Below, piece by piece: positions 13,043 through 21,593 of a stretch of DNA of 56,534 nucleotides (position 1 is its first letter; each line of letters starts with the position of its first letter). Under the pieces are notes generated by a model. That model saw only the letters and a list, made by a program, of their open reading frames with translations. It was not told where the DNA came from and did not search any database. This stretch comes from an uncultured Oscillospiraceae bacterium. GTDB lineage: Bacteria; Bacillota; Clostridia; Oscillospirales; Ruminococcaceae. The translations under genes were made by a program, and so were the position numbers. The stretch covers positions 1-56,534 of the forward strand of contig CAJUMS010000009.1 in NCBI GenBank assembly GCA_910587465.1. Reading direction: 5' to 3'.

Positions 13043-13843
13043 ATGACAATTTCACAACGGATTTTTATGCTTTTAAAACAAAAAGGCAAAAAGCAAAAGG
13101 AGCTTGCAGAGTTTACGGGGATATCAACCTCGGCAATATCTGCTTGGAATAAAAACAACACAAATCCTACCGCAGAAAGTTTGTCCACAATTGCGGATTT
13201 TTTAGAAATATCATTAGATTATCTGCTCACGGGAAAAGAGAAAACAATTGAAAATACAGAAGATATTAAAGAATTATTAGATAACTATAATATGGTTGAT
13301 GATATATCAAAACAGCTTATACAAGAGCGTGCCAAAACGCTCGCCGAGTTAGCCGCCGAACGGGCAGCCAAGGAGCGAGCGGCTGAACAGCACAAAAAAG
13401 CGGCACAGATCGCCACCTCCGCCGCCGATGAGCAGCCGGAACCCGAGGACGATGAGCAGGAACAGGACGAGGAGTTCTATATAGACCTCTGCTCTCTGCC
13501 CGCCAGCGCAGGATCGGGCGTGCAGCTCGACGAGGGCTTTACAGAGCCTATGCTGATCAAGCCCACCGCGATCGCGCAACGTGCCAACTATGCCGTCCGC
13601 GTCTCCGGTAACAGCATGGAGGACACATATTACGACGGCGATATCGTCCTTGTGGAGACTTGCCCGGACGTTGCGATCGGCGAGATCGGCATTTTCATAG
13701 TAAACGATCAAGGATATATCAAGCAGCGCGGCGAGGATCGCCTGATCTCCCTAAATCCCGAATCCAATGACGTGTTCATACACGAAGGAGATGTTGTATA
13801 CTGCCGAGGTCGCGTTCTGGGCAAAGCCGAGGTCATATATTAA
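13043..13843 (+). CDS. Phage repressor, HTH plus S24/LexA-type self-cleaving domain
   Basis: This 266-residue protein has AAGGAGG upstream of its ATG. An N-terminal XRE HTH spans residues about 5-62 (KQKELAEFTGISTSAISAWN). An Ala/Glu/Lys-rich coiled linker follows, and from about 145 comes an S24 peptidase domain. The catalytic pair is Ser191 (SGNSMEDTYYDGD) and Lys227 (GYIKQRG), and an Ala-Gly bond at 156-157 (ASAGSG) is in the place of the LexA/cI cleavage site. DNA damage would therefore be expected to inactivate it through RecA. Mu's own repressor lacks this domain, so induction differs from Mu. It is transcribed divergently from the early operon. Confidence 0.93.
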   Translation: MTISQRIFMLLKQKGKKQKELAEFTGISTSAISAWNKNNTNPTAESLSTIADFLEISLDYLLTGKEKTIENTEDIKELLDNYNMVDDISKQLIQERAKTLAELAAERAAKERAAEQHKKAAQIATSAADEQPEPEDDEQEQDEEFYIDLCSLPASAGSGVQLDEGFTEPMLIKPTAIAQRANYAVRVSGNSMEDTYYDGDIVLVETCPDVAIGEIGIFIVNDQGYIKQRGEDRLISLNPESNDVFIHEGDVVYCRGRVLGKAEVIY

Positions 13844-13880
13844 CCACTCGAGCGGCTTGCACGATGAGCATAAAATCAAA

Positions 13881-13916
13881 AAATCCCGATTACAAAAGCT
13901 AATCGGGATTTTTTTC
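13881..13916 (+). terminator. Terminator of the repressor gene
   Basis: AAATCCCGATTA (13881-13892) pairs perfectly with TAATCGGGATTT (13900-13911) around a 7-nt loop, and the stem runs into seven T. It lies 38 bp after the repressor stop. Confidence 0.9.
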
Positions 13917-14404
13917 GCGTCATAAGACAAAATGAGCGGCTAAAAAAACGCTCAAAAAAACATATTTTAATAGGTATAAAGAATTTCACAAATTTTCAAC
14001 ATGAGTTAATAACTTTTGCTTACGTTTTTTGATCAACGAAGTACTTCGCTGACACTCTTCTTTTTGTTCGCCGTGTTCGTTGCTAAAATATGGATAAAAT
14101 GTAAATATAAACCATTATTTTTTATGTACACTTTTTTCTTTAAAACGCACCATTAAGCCATTTAAACAATTTTAAAAAGCCCTAAAACGTTTTTTAAAAA
14201 ATTCCGTCAATCACTTTACTCCGCGAAAGAAACAGCGAAAAATCGCCCGAAAAGTTTTGACAAACCTCTCGGGCGCTCTTTTTATGAAATTTCAAAATCG
14301 TGCAGTAGAATTTCGCACGGTTGAGCCATAAATTTTAAATTTTCATATTTTTCACGGCTTTTTTTGGCTTATTTTACTTTTTGTGTTTTACTTGTCAAAT
14401 AACA
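13917..14404. other. Non-coding phage end region (transposase end, repressor side)
   Basis: These 488 bp are AT-rich and hold no credible gene. A terminator-like hairpin CGCCCGA/TCGGGCG with a T-run is at 14244-14283 on the plus strand. A second hairpin CGTGC/GCACG lies near 14306-14320, and a 12-bp palindrome CGAAGTACTTCG at 14037-14048. Close to the end, TTTTACTT is repeated twice (about 14371-14392). The terminus is taken as CA at 14403-14404, that is 5'-TG on the minus strand. Transposase-binding sites are expected here, but their consensus cannot be derived from one end. Confidence 0.6.
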
Positions 14405-14797
14405 AACTACCATCTTCAAATCCAGAAACATCTTCTTGCATTCTCGCAGATCTTCTTCTAATCCATTGCCGATTGAGTTGGCAAGCAAGGTGAAGAATAA
14501 ATTTTCGCTTGGTTCATCGGTCAACTCATACATTCGCGACTGCAAACTGACGAACGTGTCCTCCAGCGCCATGTACACGACTTGTCCTTGCTCGGTTTTC
14601 CTGCCGAGAAAATTCTCACCCTTTGCGACCGCCAAGCACATATCCAGCATCATCCACGACTTGCCGATCTTCGGATCGCCGGACAGGATGTGGATGCCGG
14701 GATAAATTATCCCTTCAACTATAAACCGCTGCTTTTTCATCGGTGTATTCATAATTTCCACACTGCTGATGAAATTTATTTTTTTCCTCTCTGTCAT
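14405..14797 (-). pseudogene. AAA ATPase (RepA/AAA_25-like) interrupted by the phage end
   Basis: The gene starts at ATG 14797 with AGGAGG upstream. It encodes a RecA-fold ATPase like plasmid RepA helicases and primase-associated AAA_25 proteins: EGIIYPGIHILSGDPKIGKSWMML (Walker A GDPKIGKS), then QVVYMALEDTFVSLQSRM. After Val131 (FLDLKMVV), where relatives continue with an IDTLQ-type Walker B end, the frame switches to CYLTSKTQKVK and stops at 14369. Codon 132 begins exactly with the TGTTATTTG taken as phage terminus. About half of the protein, including the C-terminal ATPase strands, is therefore missing; it should lie on the far side of the prophage. Confidence 0.8.
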
Positions 14798-14893
14798 TAA
14801 ATTCCTCCTGTCAAATAATTTTTCCGAAAACAAAATCCCGCCGAATAACGACGGGATTGCCCTCTATAACCTTACCGACACGAGAAAAGAGTT

Positions 14894-15694
14894 TTATGCA
14901 CGCTCCGATAAAAATTTTTTGAACTTTTTTATTTTCCTTGAGATCGTGCTTTGTGAAACGCCGAGCTTTTGCGCGATCTCGCTTTGATTATATCCTTCGG
15001 ACAATAATTTGATGATCCTTCTTTCCTGATCCGAAGCGCTGTCGACCAGTTGTTCGATCAGAATATGTATGTCCGCGGCAGCTTCGACATCAATCTTATC
15101 CGGAATTTGCGGCGGCTCTCCTGTCGGAGAGCGTTCCGCTATCTCATCCAACGATTTGACTTTTATTTTTGCGCGGGAATGATTCCATTTTCGGTCATGA
15201 TCCATCTTGGGATAGTTCAAGGCTTTATTCGGATTGAAGTCCTCATCGCACGAAAAATCTTTCGCGGATTTCGACAAGCCTTCGATATCCAATGTCTGCA
15301 TAAGCGCGTTTGTGGTATTGTGAAGCGCTTCGTCACCGTTTTTCCGTTTCAGTATCATTGGGACAATAAAGTGCCAAAACATATTCCAAAAAGATTTTTT
15401 GTTGCCGTAAATTTTGAGAACGTTGTCCGCTATGATCCTTTGAACACGATCTCTGATCAACTCCGGCGGGTAGTCCTTTGAGTAGCAGTCCTGCGGGTGT
15501 GTCAACCCGATAGATTTTGAAATCGTTTTCCATTCCGCGTTTACGAGATTCAGCACTTTGTTATAGAGCCTGAACTCTTTCTCATCGTACTCGGACGGGT
15601 CTTTCACTGGCATTGTCGAAAAATCGTTCTCGTGAAAGAATTCACGGAGATGCTCTAAGGTTATAGGTTCATCGCTGTTTAAAAAATCTTTCAT
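14894..15694 (-). CDS. Sigma-region-4-like HTH protein of a mobile element
   Basis: The product has 266 residues, with AAAGGA before the ATG. The N-terminal 200 residues are polar and helical without a recognised domain. The C-terminal part is a sigma-70 region 4/LuxR-type HTH: QERRIIKLLSEGYNQSEIAQKLGVSQSTISRKIKKFKKFL. It stands directly upstream of the interrupted AAA ATPase in the same direction, about 100 bp apart. That pairing of an ATPase and an HTH protein is typical of replication/control modules on plasmids or integrative elements rather than core chromosome. Whether it acts as a sigma factor or only as a DNA-binding regulator cannot be told; regions 2 and 3 are not recognisable. Confidence 0.7.
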   Translation of the reverse strand: MKDFLNSDEPITLEHLREFFHENDFSTMPVKDPSEYDEKEFRLYNKVLNLVNAEWKTISKSIGLTHPQDCYSKDYPPELIRDRVQRIIADNVLKIYGNKKSFWNMFWHFIVPMILKRKNGDEALHNTTNALMQTLDIEGLSKSAKDFSCDEDFNPNKALNYPKMDHDRKWNHSRAKIKVKSLDEIAERSPTGEPPQIPDKIDVEAAADIHILIEQLVDSASDQERRIIKLLSEGYNQSEIAQKLGVSQSTISRKIKKFKKFLSERA

Positions 15695-16156
15695 TTTGTC
15701 CTTTCTTTTTCGGTATTATGCTCCATAATGCTGTAGGGGAATAAGATTTTATCACTAAAAATGGCTTAGCTTACGCATTCCCTGTGATTTGTTAATCAGA
15801 ATCCGAGCAAAATGCACACTTTTTAAGCACTTTCCTGAACCTCGGCGGGCTTTGCCCGTCGGCGTTTGCGGTTTTATGCCGCCCTCGGCGGCATAAAACC
15901 TTTTTCCTGCTTTATAATCATAGCCGCATATCCGTTCGATTATATCCTGAAATAACTACAAATTATTTATGCGTTTTATCTTGTGAACACCTTGTCCAAA
16001 CTCGCGCGGAAACGGCTCACATTTAGTTTGAAAATTTCTTGGCGAGGTGTTATTCTACCGGTTAGCAAAAACTTGTGCAATCAATCCGAAATTTGCTCTT
16101 GCTATTGGTAATCCGTATAGGCAATAGTATTGAAATCATTCCTTGAAAATAAACTC
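15695..16156. other. Intergenic region with strong hairpins, likely element boundary
   Basis: No gene is seen in 462 bp. A 14-bp perfect stem GGTTTTATGCCGCC/GGCGGCATAAAACC (15870-15900) runs into TTTTT on the plus strand, a textbook terminator although no plus gene lies upstream nearby. At about 15985 and 16051 an imperfect inverted repeat AACACCTTGTCCAA / TTGGCGAGGTGTT encloses about 40 bp. Further on, CTATTG/CAATAG forms a small hairpin near 16104-16129. This zone separates accessory from chromosomal genes. Confidence 0.55.
15870..15905 (+). terminator. Strong intrinsic terminator hairpin
   Basis: A perfect 14-bp stem with a 3-nt loop (CTC) is followed by five T. It would stop plus-strand transcripts entering from the accessory region. 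Confidence 0.75.
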
Positions 16157-17320
16157 CTATTTATCGTTCGGATACAACGCTCTGTAAATGCTTTCTATAT
16201 TTTCATAGGAAACAGTCTTTGCGGTATTCGCGGGACTGCCCGAGGCAATTGCGTCGGCCGACATCTTCGGTATAGCCGCATAATAATTGTCACGGTCTAT
16301 TCCGTATTCCGCCGGAGTTGGGATTTCACAGATGCAGCATAGCTCGCGTATCTTAACTATCAACTGCTCAGCCGCACTTTTATCATTGGTCAAATTATCC
16401 GCTGCGCCTATCGTCCGCGCAAGCTCCGCAAATCTCCCGTATGCGCCGTCAAGCGCGAAGCTGAAACACTTTTCCAGCAGCATTGCGTTGGATATCCCGT
16501 GCGGAACATGAAACAGAGCGCCTATCGGACGGCTCATTCCGTGGACGAGCGTTACCGACGCGTTATTTATCGCAATACCCGCTTCCAGAGCCGCGATCGA
16601 CATTTCGGAACGCGCTTTGATATTTTTCCCGTCCGTGTATGCCGCGGGAAGATTGGCAAAAATTCGCTTTGCCGCCGACAATGCCACTGTGTCCGTAAGC
16701 GGCTGAGCCTTTTTTGATGTGTAGCTCTCGATAGCGTGAGTAAGCGCGTCAAGACCCGTCGCGGCGGTAATTCCTTTTGGCGCGGTGATCGTGTATGCGG
16801 GATCGACGATGGCACAGTCGGGAATAAGAGAGGTTCCCGAAAGAAGCATTTTCACGCCCGTTTCGGTGTCTGTGATAACGGTGAACCTTGTTGCCTCGGA
16901 GCCTGTGCCGGCAGTTGTCGGAATGGCTGTCATAAACGGAAGCTCTGCGGTTATCGGCTTGCCCATGTAGTCGGCTGTTTCTCCGCCGCATACCGCAAGC
17001 ACCGCGATCGCTTTCATAGTGTCCAGAGCGCTTCCGCCGCCTATCGCCAAAAGGCAGTCGCAGCTATTTTCGCGATATGCCGCAAGCCCCGCGTTTACGG
17101 TAACATCGGTAGGCTCCCCCGGAATATCGGTGAACTCCGCCGTCTCGATCCCCAGTCCGTTAAGCAGCGATACACAGTCTGTAAAGCAACGCTGCTTTGA
17201 AGTGACCGTTCCCGAGATCACCAGAGCCTTTTTGCCCATTTTTTTGAGAATGTCCGACGCGCCCGAAAGCGCGTTTTCGCCGGTATAAATATATCTTGGC
17301 ATTAAAAAATCTCTGCTCAT
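16157..17320 (-). CDS. Iron-type alcohol dehydrogenase, likely malonate semialdehyde reductase
   Basis: The product has 387 residues from ATG 17320 with AAAGGA upstream. It has the group III Fe-ADH layout: a nucleotide-binding domain with IGGGSALDTMKA, the TTAGTGSE motif, then metal ligands in TGLDALTHAIES and in HGMSRPIGALFHVPHG. Family members reduce or oxidise small alcohols with NAD(P)H. Lying at the end of a pyrimidine-degradation locus just after the beta-alanine aminotransferase and carbamoylase genes, it most likely reduces malonate semialdehyde to 3-hydroxypropionate, the PydE-type step of the extended reductive pathway. The family call is firm; the substrate is inferred from neighbours. 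A hairpin separates it from the carbamoylase gene. Confidence 0.85.
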   Translation of the reverse strand: MSRDFLMPRYIYTGENALSGASDILKKMGKKALVISGTVTSKQRCFTDCVSLLNGLGIETAEFTDIPGEPTDVTVNAGLAAYRENSCDCLLAIGGGSALDTMKAIAVLAVCGGETADYMGKPITAELPFMTAIPTTAGTGSEATRFTVITDTETGVKMLLSGTSLIPDCAIVDPAYTITAPKGITAATGLDALTHAIESYTSKKAQPLTDTVALSAAKRIFANLPAAYTDGKNIKARSEMSIAALEAGIAINNASVTLVHGMSRPIGALFHVPHGISNAMLLEKCFSFALDGAYGRFAELARTIGAADNLTNDKSAAEQLIVKIRELCCICEIPTPAEYGIDRDNYYAAIPKMSADAIASGSPANTAKTVSYENIESIYRALYPNDK

Positions 17321-17340
17321 AAAAAATCCTTTCATCGCGA

Positions 17341-17369
17341 AATACGGACGGCAAATCACCGCCCGTATT
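17341..17369 (-). other. Intercistronic hairpin
   Basis: AATACGGGCGG and CCGTCCGTATT on the minus strand form an 11-bp stem with one G-U around a 7-nt loop, between the carbamoylase stop and the dehydrogenase Shine-Dalgarno. No T-run follows, so it more likely tunes mRNA stability or partial read-through than ends the transcript. Confidence 0.5.
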
Positions 17370-17395
17370 CATTATACAACTTATGAAGAAAAAAA

Positions 17396-18658
17396 TCAAT
17401 CATTATCCGCCTTGAGCACGGCGTTCAGCATTACCGAAGCTCCCGCGGTGCAGTGCTCCACGCTCGAAAATTCCGGCTCGCAGTGAGAAAGACCGTCCTT
17501 GCTCTGTACGAAGATCATTGTTGTAGGCAGCATATACGCCGCGAACTGCGCGTCGTGACCCGCTCCGGAATGTATGTATTGGTGCTTTACGTCAAGCTCC
17601 TCGGCAGCCGCCTTGACATAGGAAACGAGCTTCTTGTCCCAGTAAACGGTGTCTCTGTTCCAAGCCTTGACGACCTCGCACTTACAGCCGCTCCACTCCT
17701 TATCCGCACAGCTTTTTACGATAGCGAGCACCTTTTCAAGCACCTTCGGATCCTCATGACGGGAATCAAAGCTGAAATCGAAGAAGTCCGGAACGCAGGT
17801 ATGTACGCACGGGTGACAAACCACCTCTCCCGTGGTGTAAACCAGATCGGGAATTCCCAGCTTGTCGATCTCGTCATGGAGATAGCACAGCGCCTGTGAA
17901 GCCGCGTAGAACGCGTCGCGGCGCTTGGGCATGGGGAACGTTCCAGCGTGGGTGGTCTGCCCGTAAAATTTCAGGCGGTAGTTGAACATTCCGAGCACGC
18001 AGTCCACAACGCCTATCTCGTTGCCCGCATCCTCAAGAATGGGTCCCTGCTCGATATGCGTTTCAAACATATACCGATACTTTTCGGGACAGAGACGGAA
18101 CTTCCTGTCGCCCTTAAATCCCGATTTTTCAAGCGCCTCGCCGAACGTTTTCGTGCTGTCGAGAATGCTCTTTGACTTCATCATATCCTCAAGCTTGAAT
18201 TTCGCGCGGATATCCTCGGGAAGATAGTCGTAGCACACTATCCCCGAACACATCATAGCGGGCGGATAAAGCGAGCCCTCCTCGTTTGTCCATATCATCG
18301 CCGTAAGCGGGTGCTTGTGCGGGATATTTTCCTTAACGACGGTCTCCAGCACCTCTATTGCGGACATTACGCCGAGTATCCCGTCATAGTTTCCGCCGTT
18401 CTTTACCGAATCGCAGTGCGACGCCATTACAATGCGCTTTGCGTTCGGATCGCTGCCGGGAATGGTCGCGTACATATTCGCCACGTCGTCGGTCTCGATC
18501 TCCGCGCCGATAGCCTTCATCCGCTTTACGAATTCATTGCGCGCCATTATCGCCTCGGGCGAAAGCGAGTAGCGCGTGATACCACCGTGACCCGCGTCGC
18601 CGAACTTAGAAAACGTCTTTATTTTATCTTCCATTCTTTCTTTGCTGCAAGTATACAT
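17396..18658 (-). CDS. N-carbamoyl-beta-alanine amidohydrolase (beta-ureidopropionase, M20 type)
   Basis: This 420-residue dinuclear metal hydrolase starts at ATG 18658. AAAGGA in the end of the preceding gene is its Shine-Dalgarno; the frame upstream of this is spurious. Metal ligands are visible in order: His (MASHCDSVKNGG), Asp (NYDGILGV), Glu (TNEEGSLY), His (FETHIEQGPIL) and His (SGAGHDAQFAA). TTHAGTFPMPKRRD gives the substrate/dimer motif. This is the hydantoinase/carbamoylase branch of M20. It would convert N-carbamoyl-beta-alanine to beta-alanine, CO2 and ammonia, the third step of reductive uracil breakdown. Neighbours encoding the other steps support that substrate over N-carbamoyl amino acids or allantoate. 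Confidence 0.88.
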   Translation of the reverse strand: MYTCSKERMEDKIKTFSKFGDAGHGGITRYSLSPEAIMARNEFVKRMKAIGAEIETDDVANMYATIPGSDPNAKRIVMASHCDSVKNGGNYDGILGVMSAIEVLETVVKENIPHKHPLTAMIWTNEEGSLYPPAMMCSGIVCYDYLPEDIRAKFKLEDMMKSKSILDSTKTFGEALEKSGFKGDRKFRLCPEKYRYMFETHIEQGPILEDAGNEIGVVDCVLGMFNYRLKFYGQTTHAGTFPMPKRRDAFYAASQALCYLHDEIDKLGIPDLVYTTGEVVCHPCVHTCVPDFFDFSFDSRHEDPKVLEKVLAIVKSCADKEWSGCKCEVVKAWNRDTVYWDKKLVSYVKAAAEELDVKHQYIHSGAGHDAQFAAYMLPTTMIFVQSKDGLSHCEPEFSSVEHCTAGASVMLNAVLKADND

Positions 18659-18660
18659 AA

Positions 18661-19074
18661 TTACCGTCCTTTCTTTGTCGAAGCCTGCTCGGGAACTCTC
18701 AGGCAATTTTCCAGAAGCTCCCTGACGTCGTCGGGGGATACGAAAAAGGCTTTTTCCGTGCCCTTGTCTTCGCCCTCGAATAACAGCAGAAATTCGCTCT
18801 CCCAATCCTGCAGGGAGATATGCTTTATCTCCGAGAAGTCCCCAAGCGTTCCGGCAATTTCCTTTTTTCCGCGGACAAAGCCGTACAAAAGCCCGTCCCA
18901 CGGAACCTTGAAGCTGAGAGTTTTCGCGAACGCTTTTTTTAGCTGTACCTCAACGGGCAGCTCGCTTATCCCGCACGGTGTGCGCCGCTGTTCGGGCAGT
19001 ATCGTGCGGAATTTTTTCGCCTGAATATATTCCGCAAGCCTTACCGTCGGCGCGTTTTTATAAGGATTAGCCAT
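18661..19074 (-). CDS. Protein of unknown function in the pyrimidine-degradation operon
   Basis: This is a 137-residue protein with GAGGAGGGAG before its ATG, 12 bp after the aminotransferase stop and 2 bp before the carbamoylase start. Sequence features are RTPCGISELPVEVQLKKAFAKT, then VPWDGLLYGFVRGKKEIAG, then DWESEFLLLFEGEDKGTEKAFFVSPDDVRELLENCL. This suggests a compact alpha/beta fold with an acidic C-terminal half. No signal peptide, membrane segment or catalytic motif is evident, and I do not recognise a family. Its tight placement between two enzymes of one pathway argues for a role in it, perhaps as an accessory subunit or regulator. Confidence 0.75.
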   Translation of the reverse strand: MANPYKNAPTVRLAEYIQAKKFRTILPEQRRTPCGISELPVEVQLKKAFAKTLSFKVPWDGLLYGFVRGKKEIAGTLGDFSEIKHISLQDWESEFLLLFEGEDKGTEKAFFVSPDDVRELLENCLRVPEQASTKKGR

Positions 19075-19086
19075 TGCGCTCCCTCC

Positions 19087-20409
19087 TCAGATCATTTTAT
19101 CGGCGTCCGTCAGAACCTCGTCAACCTTTGCCATTTCCTCGCGGATCTGCTCCTCGGTGATGATGAGCGGCGGCGATACGAAGATCATATTTTCGTGTGA
19201 ATATGTAATAAAGCCCTTTGCCTTCAGCGCGCCGATAAGCTTGCCCATAACGCCTTTAGGGTCTTTTCCGTAGGGCACGAGCGGCTCGCGGGTCTCCTTG
19301 TCCTTAACAAGCTCAATGGAGGAAAACAGCCCGATATAGCGAACGTCGCCGACGCACTGGTGCTTAGCTTTCAGCTCCTCAAGAATATCGCCCAGCACCT
19401 TTCCGACCTTGTTTACGTTGTCAAGGATATTATTGTCCTTGTAGAAGTTAAGGCAAGCCACTCCCGCCGCGCAGGCAAGCGGATGAGCGCTGTATGTAAG
19501 TCCGCAGGACAGCATATGGTCGTCGAAATACGCGGCAATATCACGACTTACGGCAACTCCGCCAAGCTGCACATATCCGCAGGTCACGCCCTTTGCGAAG
19601 CTCACGATATCGGGCTTTACGCCGAAATTCTCAAACGCGAACATCTTTCCCGTTCTGCCCCAGCCCGCCATTACCTCGTCGCATATCATCATTATCCCGA
19701 ATTCGTCGCATATCTTCCGCACACCCTGCAAATATCCCTCGGGCGGTATTATAACGCCGTTTGAGCCTGTAACGGTCTCCATTACAACAGCCGCCACGCT
19801 GTCGGGATTTTCGTAGATTATCTGTTCGCGGAGCTTCGCGACATAGTAATCCGAAGCCGCTTTTTCGCTCTCGAACTTGATCGGTTCGCGGTAGATATAC
19901 GGGTCGAAGAACTTCACAAATCCCGGAATGCCCGGTTCGAGAGGATAACGACGCGGCTCGCCGGTAAGATTTCCCGCGCCGAACGTAGAGCCGTGATAGC
20001 TGCGGTAGCGCGAAAACACCTTATTTCGCCCCGTGAACATTCTCGCCATTTTGACCGCGTTCTCGTTCGCGTCCGCGCCGCCGTTGGTAAAGAACACCTT
20101 GCCCATATTGTCGGGCATAAGCTCTATGACCATTTTCGCGAGCCTTGCACGGCTTTCGCACGCAAAGCTCGGCGAAAGATAGCAGAACTTCTCCGCCTGC
20201 TCCTTTATCGCCTCGATTATCGGGCGGCAGTTATGTCCGACGTTCAGATTGACGAGCTGGCTCGACATATCCGAATACCGCCTGCCGTCATAATCCCACA
20301 TATAAATGCCGTCCGCCTTTTCTATCGGGATAGGGTTTATCCCGCGCTGCTTTGACCACGACTGCAGGTTATACGCGGTCTGCATTTCCTTTATTTCCCG
20401 TCCGTTCAT
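19087..20409 (-). CDS. Class III aminotransferase, likely beta-alanine transaminase
   Basis: This 440-residue PLP enzyme has the full class III pattern: NGGADANENAVKMAR, then YRSYHGSTFGAGNLTG, then MICDEVMAGWGRTGKMF with the PLP-contact Asp, then SFAKGVTCGYVQLGG with the Schiff-base lysine, then LTYSAHPLACAAG. Such enzymes move an omega-amino group to pyruvate or 2-oxoglutarate. Lying next to the carbamoylase, it most likely turns beta-alanine into malonate semialdehyde (PydD-type step). Taurine and other omega-amino acids are alternative substrates of close relatives. Signal for secretion is absent; it acts in the cytoplasm. Confidence 0.87.
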   Translation of the reverse strand: MNGREIKEMQTAYNLQSWSKQRGINPIPIEKADGIYMWDYDGRRYSDMSSQLVNLNVGHNCRPIIEAIKEQAEKFCYLSPSFACESRARLAKMVIELMPDNMGKVFFTNGGADANENAVKMARMFTGRNKVFSRYRSYHGSTFGAGNLTGEPRRYPLEPGIPGFVKFFDPYIYREPIKFESEKAASDYYVAKLREQIIYENPDSVAAVVMETVTGSNGVIIPPEGYLQGVRKICDEFGIMMICDEVMAGWGRTGKMFAFENFGVKPDIVSFAKGVTCGYVQLGGVAVSRDIAAYFDDHMLSCGLTYSAHPLACAAGVACLNFYKDNNILDNVNKVGKVLGDILEELKAKHQCVGDVRYIGLFSSIELVKDKETREPLVPYGKDPKGVMGKLIGALKAKGFITYSHENMIFVSPPLIITEEQIREEMAKVDEVLTDADKMI

Positions 20410-20434
20410 TTGTCTTTGCTTCCTTTCAGAAAAA

Positions 20435-21574
20435 TTACTTTAAATTAAGAACCTCCAGCACATGAAACGCCATAAGGAGATTCATTCTGTCCTCTTCATC
20501 AAGCGTAACGCCAAGTATTTCGCGTACGCCTTTCAGCTTATAGTTTACCGTATTCCTATGAACACCGAGCTTTTCCGCCGTCTGCAGCACGCTTCCGCTG
20601 CTTTCGAGATACACTTTCAGAGTCGGAACGTAGTCCGAATCGTTTGAGCTGTCATATTTGATGAGTGCTCCGAGCGTTTTATCGGCATAGTCCTTTAAAA
20701 CGTTTCTGTCCTCCACGCCGTAAATCAGCTTATATATCCCGATATTGTCATAGAACAACACGCGCCTGTCCATTATCTTGCTTGCCGACAGCGCCGAAAC
20801 ACATTGCTTGTAACATTCGGACAGTGACTCCAAACCTTCGCGCTTATCCGAGATCCCGACTCGAAAATCCGGATCGCCAATGTCGTTCAGCTCGGCAAGC
20901 ATTCTTTTAAGCTCCTCATCGGTGGTATTCTGACGCACAGTGATCGCGCAGTCACCCTGAAAGAACGCCGCAGTATGGCGCTTTGAGCGCCGGAGAATTT
21001 TCCATAGTCTGGTGTTGCTTTTCGCCGCTGCGGCTTTTTTTCCGCCGCCGAACTCAATGGCGATAAGAGTGTAATCGGAGTTTTCATCGAACCCCTGCTG
21101 CTCCAGCACCTCAATATATTCGCTGCGCCGTTCGCCCCCAAAGATAAGACTGCGTAAGGCGTTTACAAGCGACATTTCCTGCTCCTCGTTGTCGATTATG
21201 CGGCGGCAGAATTCGTAGGTAATGTCGATTATGTGGATCTCCCATGGCAGCGTAAACAGCGGGAAATCCTGCTCCTCGCAGTACACCAGTACCTTGGGCG
21301 GAATGCTGTCAATATACGGTCCGATATTTATCACCAGCCCCGCCGCATCATGCTGCTTAAGCTCCCTGACAAACGGTAAAAGCAGGTCGCTGCCGGACAA
21401 ACCGATACCCGTCGTGAATATCAGCTCACCGCCGTGAAGAAGCCCCGGCACGCCGCTGTCCTCCACCATATGCACCCAGCGGACGACGCTGTCCATACCG
21501 TTCCGCCCCGCCGCAAGGATCATATTGTAGCTGCTTTCCGCGTTCCTGCAGAGCCTTTTCAGCGTAATAGCCAT
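20435..21574 (-). CDS. PucR-family transcriptional regulator of the pathway
   Basis: The product has 379 residues from ATG 21574 with AAGGGGG upstream. The N-terminal 120 residues are a PucR sensor domain: MAITLKRLCRNAESSYNMIL, then GVPGLLHGGELIFTTGIGLSG. A GGDEF-related middle follows, and the C-terminal HTH_30 reads YLESSGSVLQTAEKLGVHRNTVNYKLKGVREILG. PucR activators in Bacillota control purine and pyrimidine catabolic genes in response to the substrate or nitrogen state. Being encoded within the operon suggests direct autoregulated control of this locus. Its DNA site cannot be read here. Confidence 0.9.
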   Translation of the reverse strand: MAITLKRLCRNAESSYNMILAAGRNGMDSVVRWVHMVEDSGVPGLLHGGELIFTTGIGLSGSDLLLPFVRELKQHDAAGLVINIGPYIDSIPPKVLVYCEEQDFPLFTLPWEIHIIDITYEFCRRIIDNEEQEMSLVNALRSLIFGGERRSEYIEVLEQQGFDENSDYTLIAIEFGGGKKAAAAKSNTRLWKILRRSKRHTAAFFQGDCAITVRQNTTDEELKRMLAELNDIGDPDFRVGISDKREGLESLSECYKQCVSALSASKIMDRRVLFYDNIGIYKLIYGVEDRNVLKDYADKTLGALIKYDSSNDSDYVPTLKVYLESSGSVLQTAEKLGVHRNTVNYKLKGVREILGVTLDEEDRMNLLMAFHVLEVLNLK

Positions 21575-21593
21575 GTGCCGTCCGCCCCCTTTC

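Larger units (their letters stand above)
1..14404. mobile_element. Mu-like transposable prophage (partial; late genes continue beyond the left edge)
   Basis: The block has a Mu-type layout: a repressor facing a long early operon with a DDE transposase and its AAA partner, then GemA and Mor homologues, counterparts of Mu gp25, gp26 and gp27, and terminase. The repressor-side end is placed at 14404. There the minus strand reads 5'-TGTTATTTGACAAG directly after codon 131 of an interrupted AAA ATPase gene, and 5'-TG is the terminal dinucleotide used by Mu-type elements. The other end and the target-site duplication are outside the window. Head, tail and lysis genes are not seen, so completeness of the phage cannot be judged. 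Confidence 0.9.

Noticed and set aside
14257..14287. Promoter at TTGACA 14257 in the phage end
   Set aside because: The -10 position lacks a good match, and the TTGACA lies in the loop of a terminator-like hairpin.
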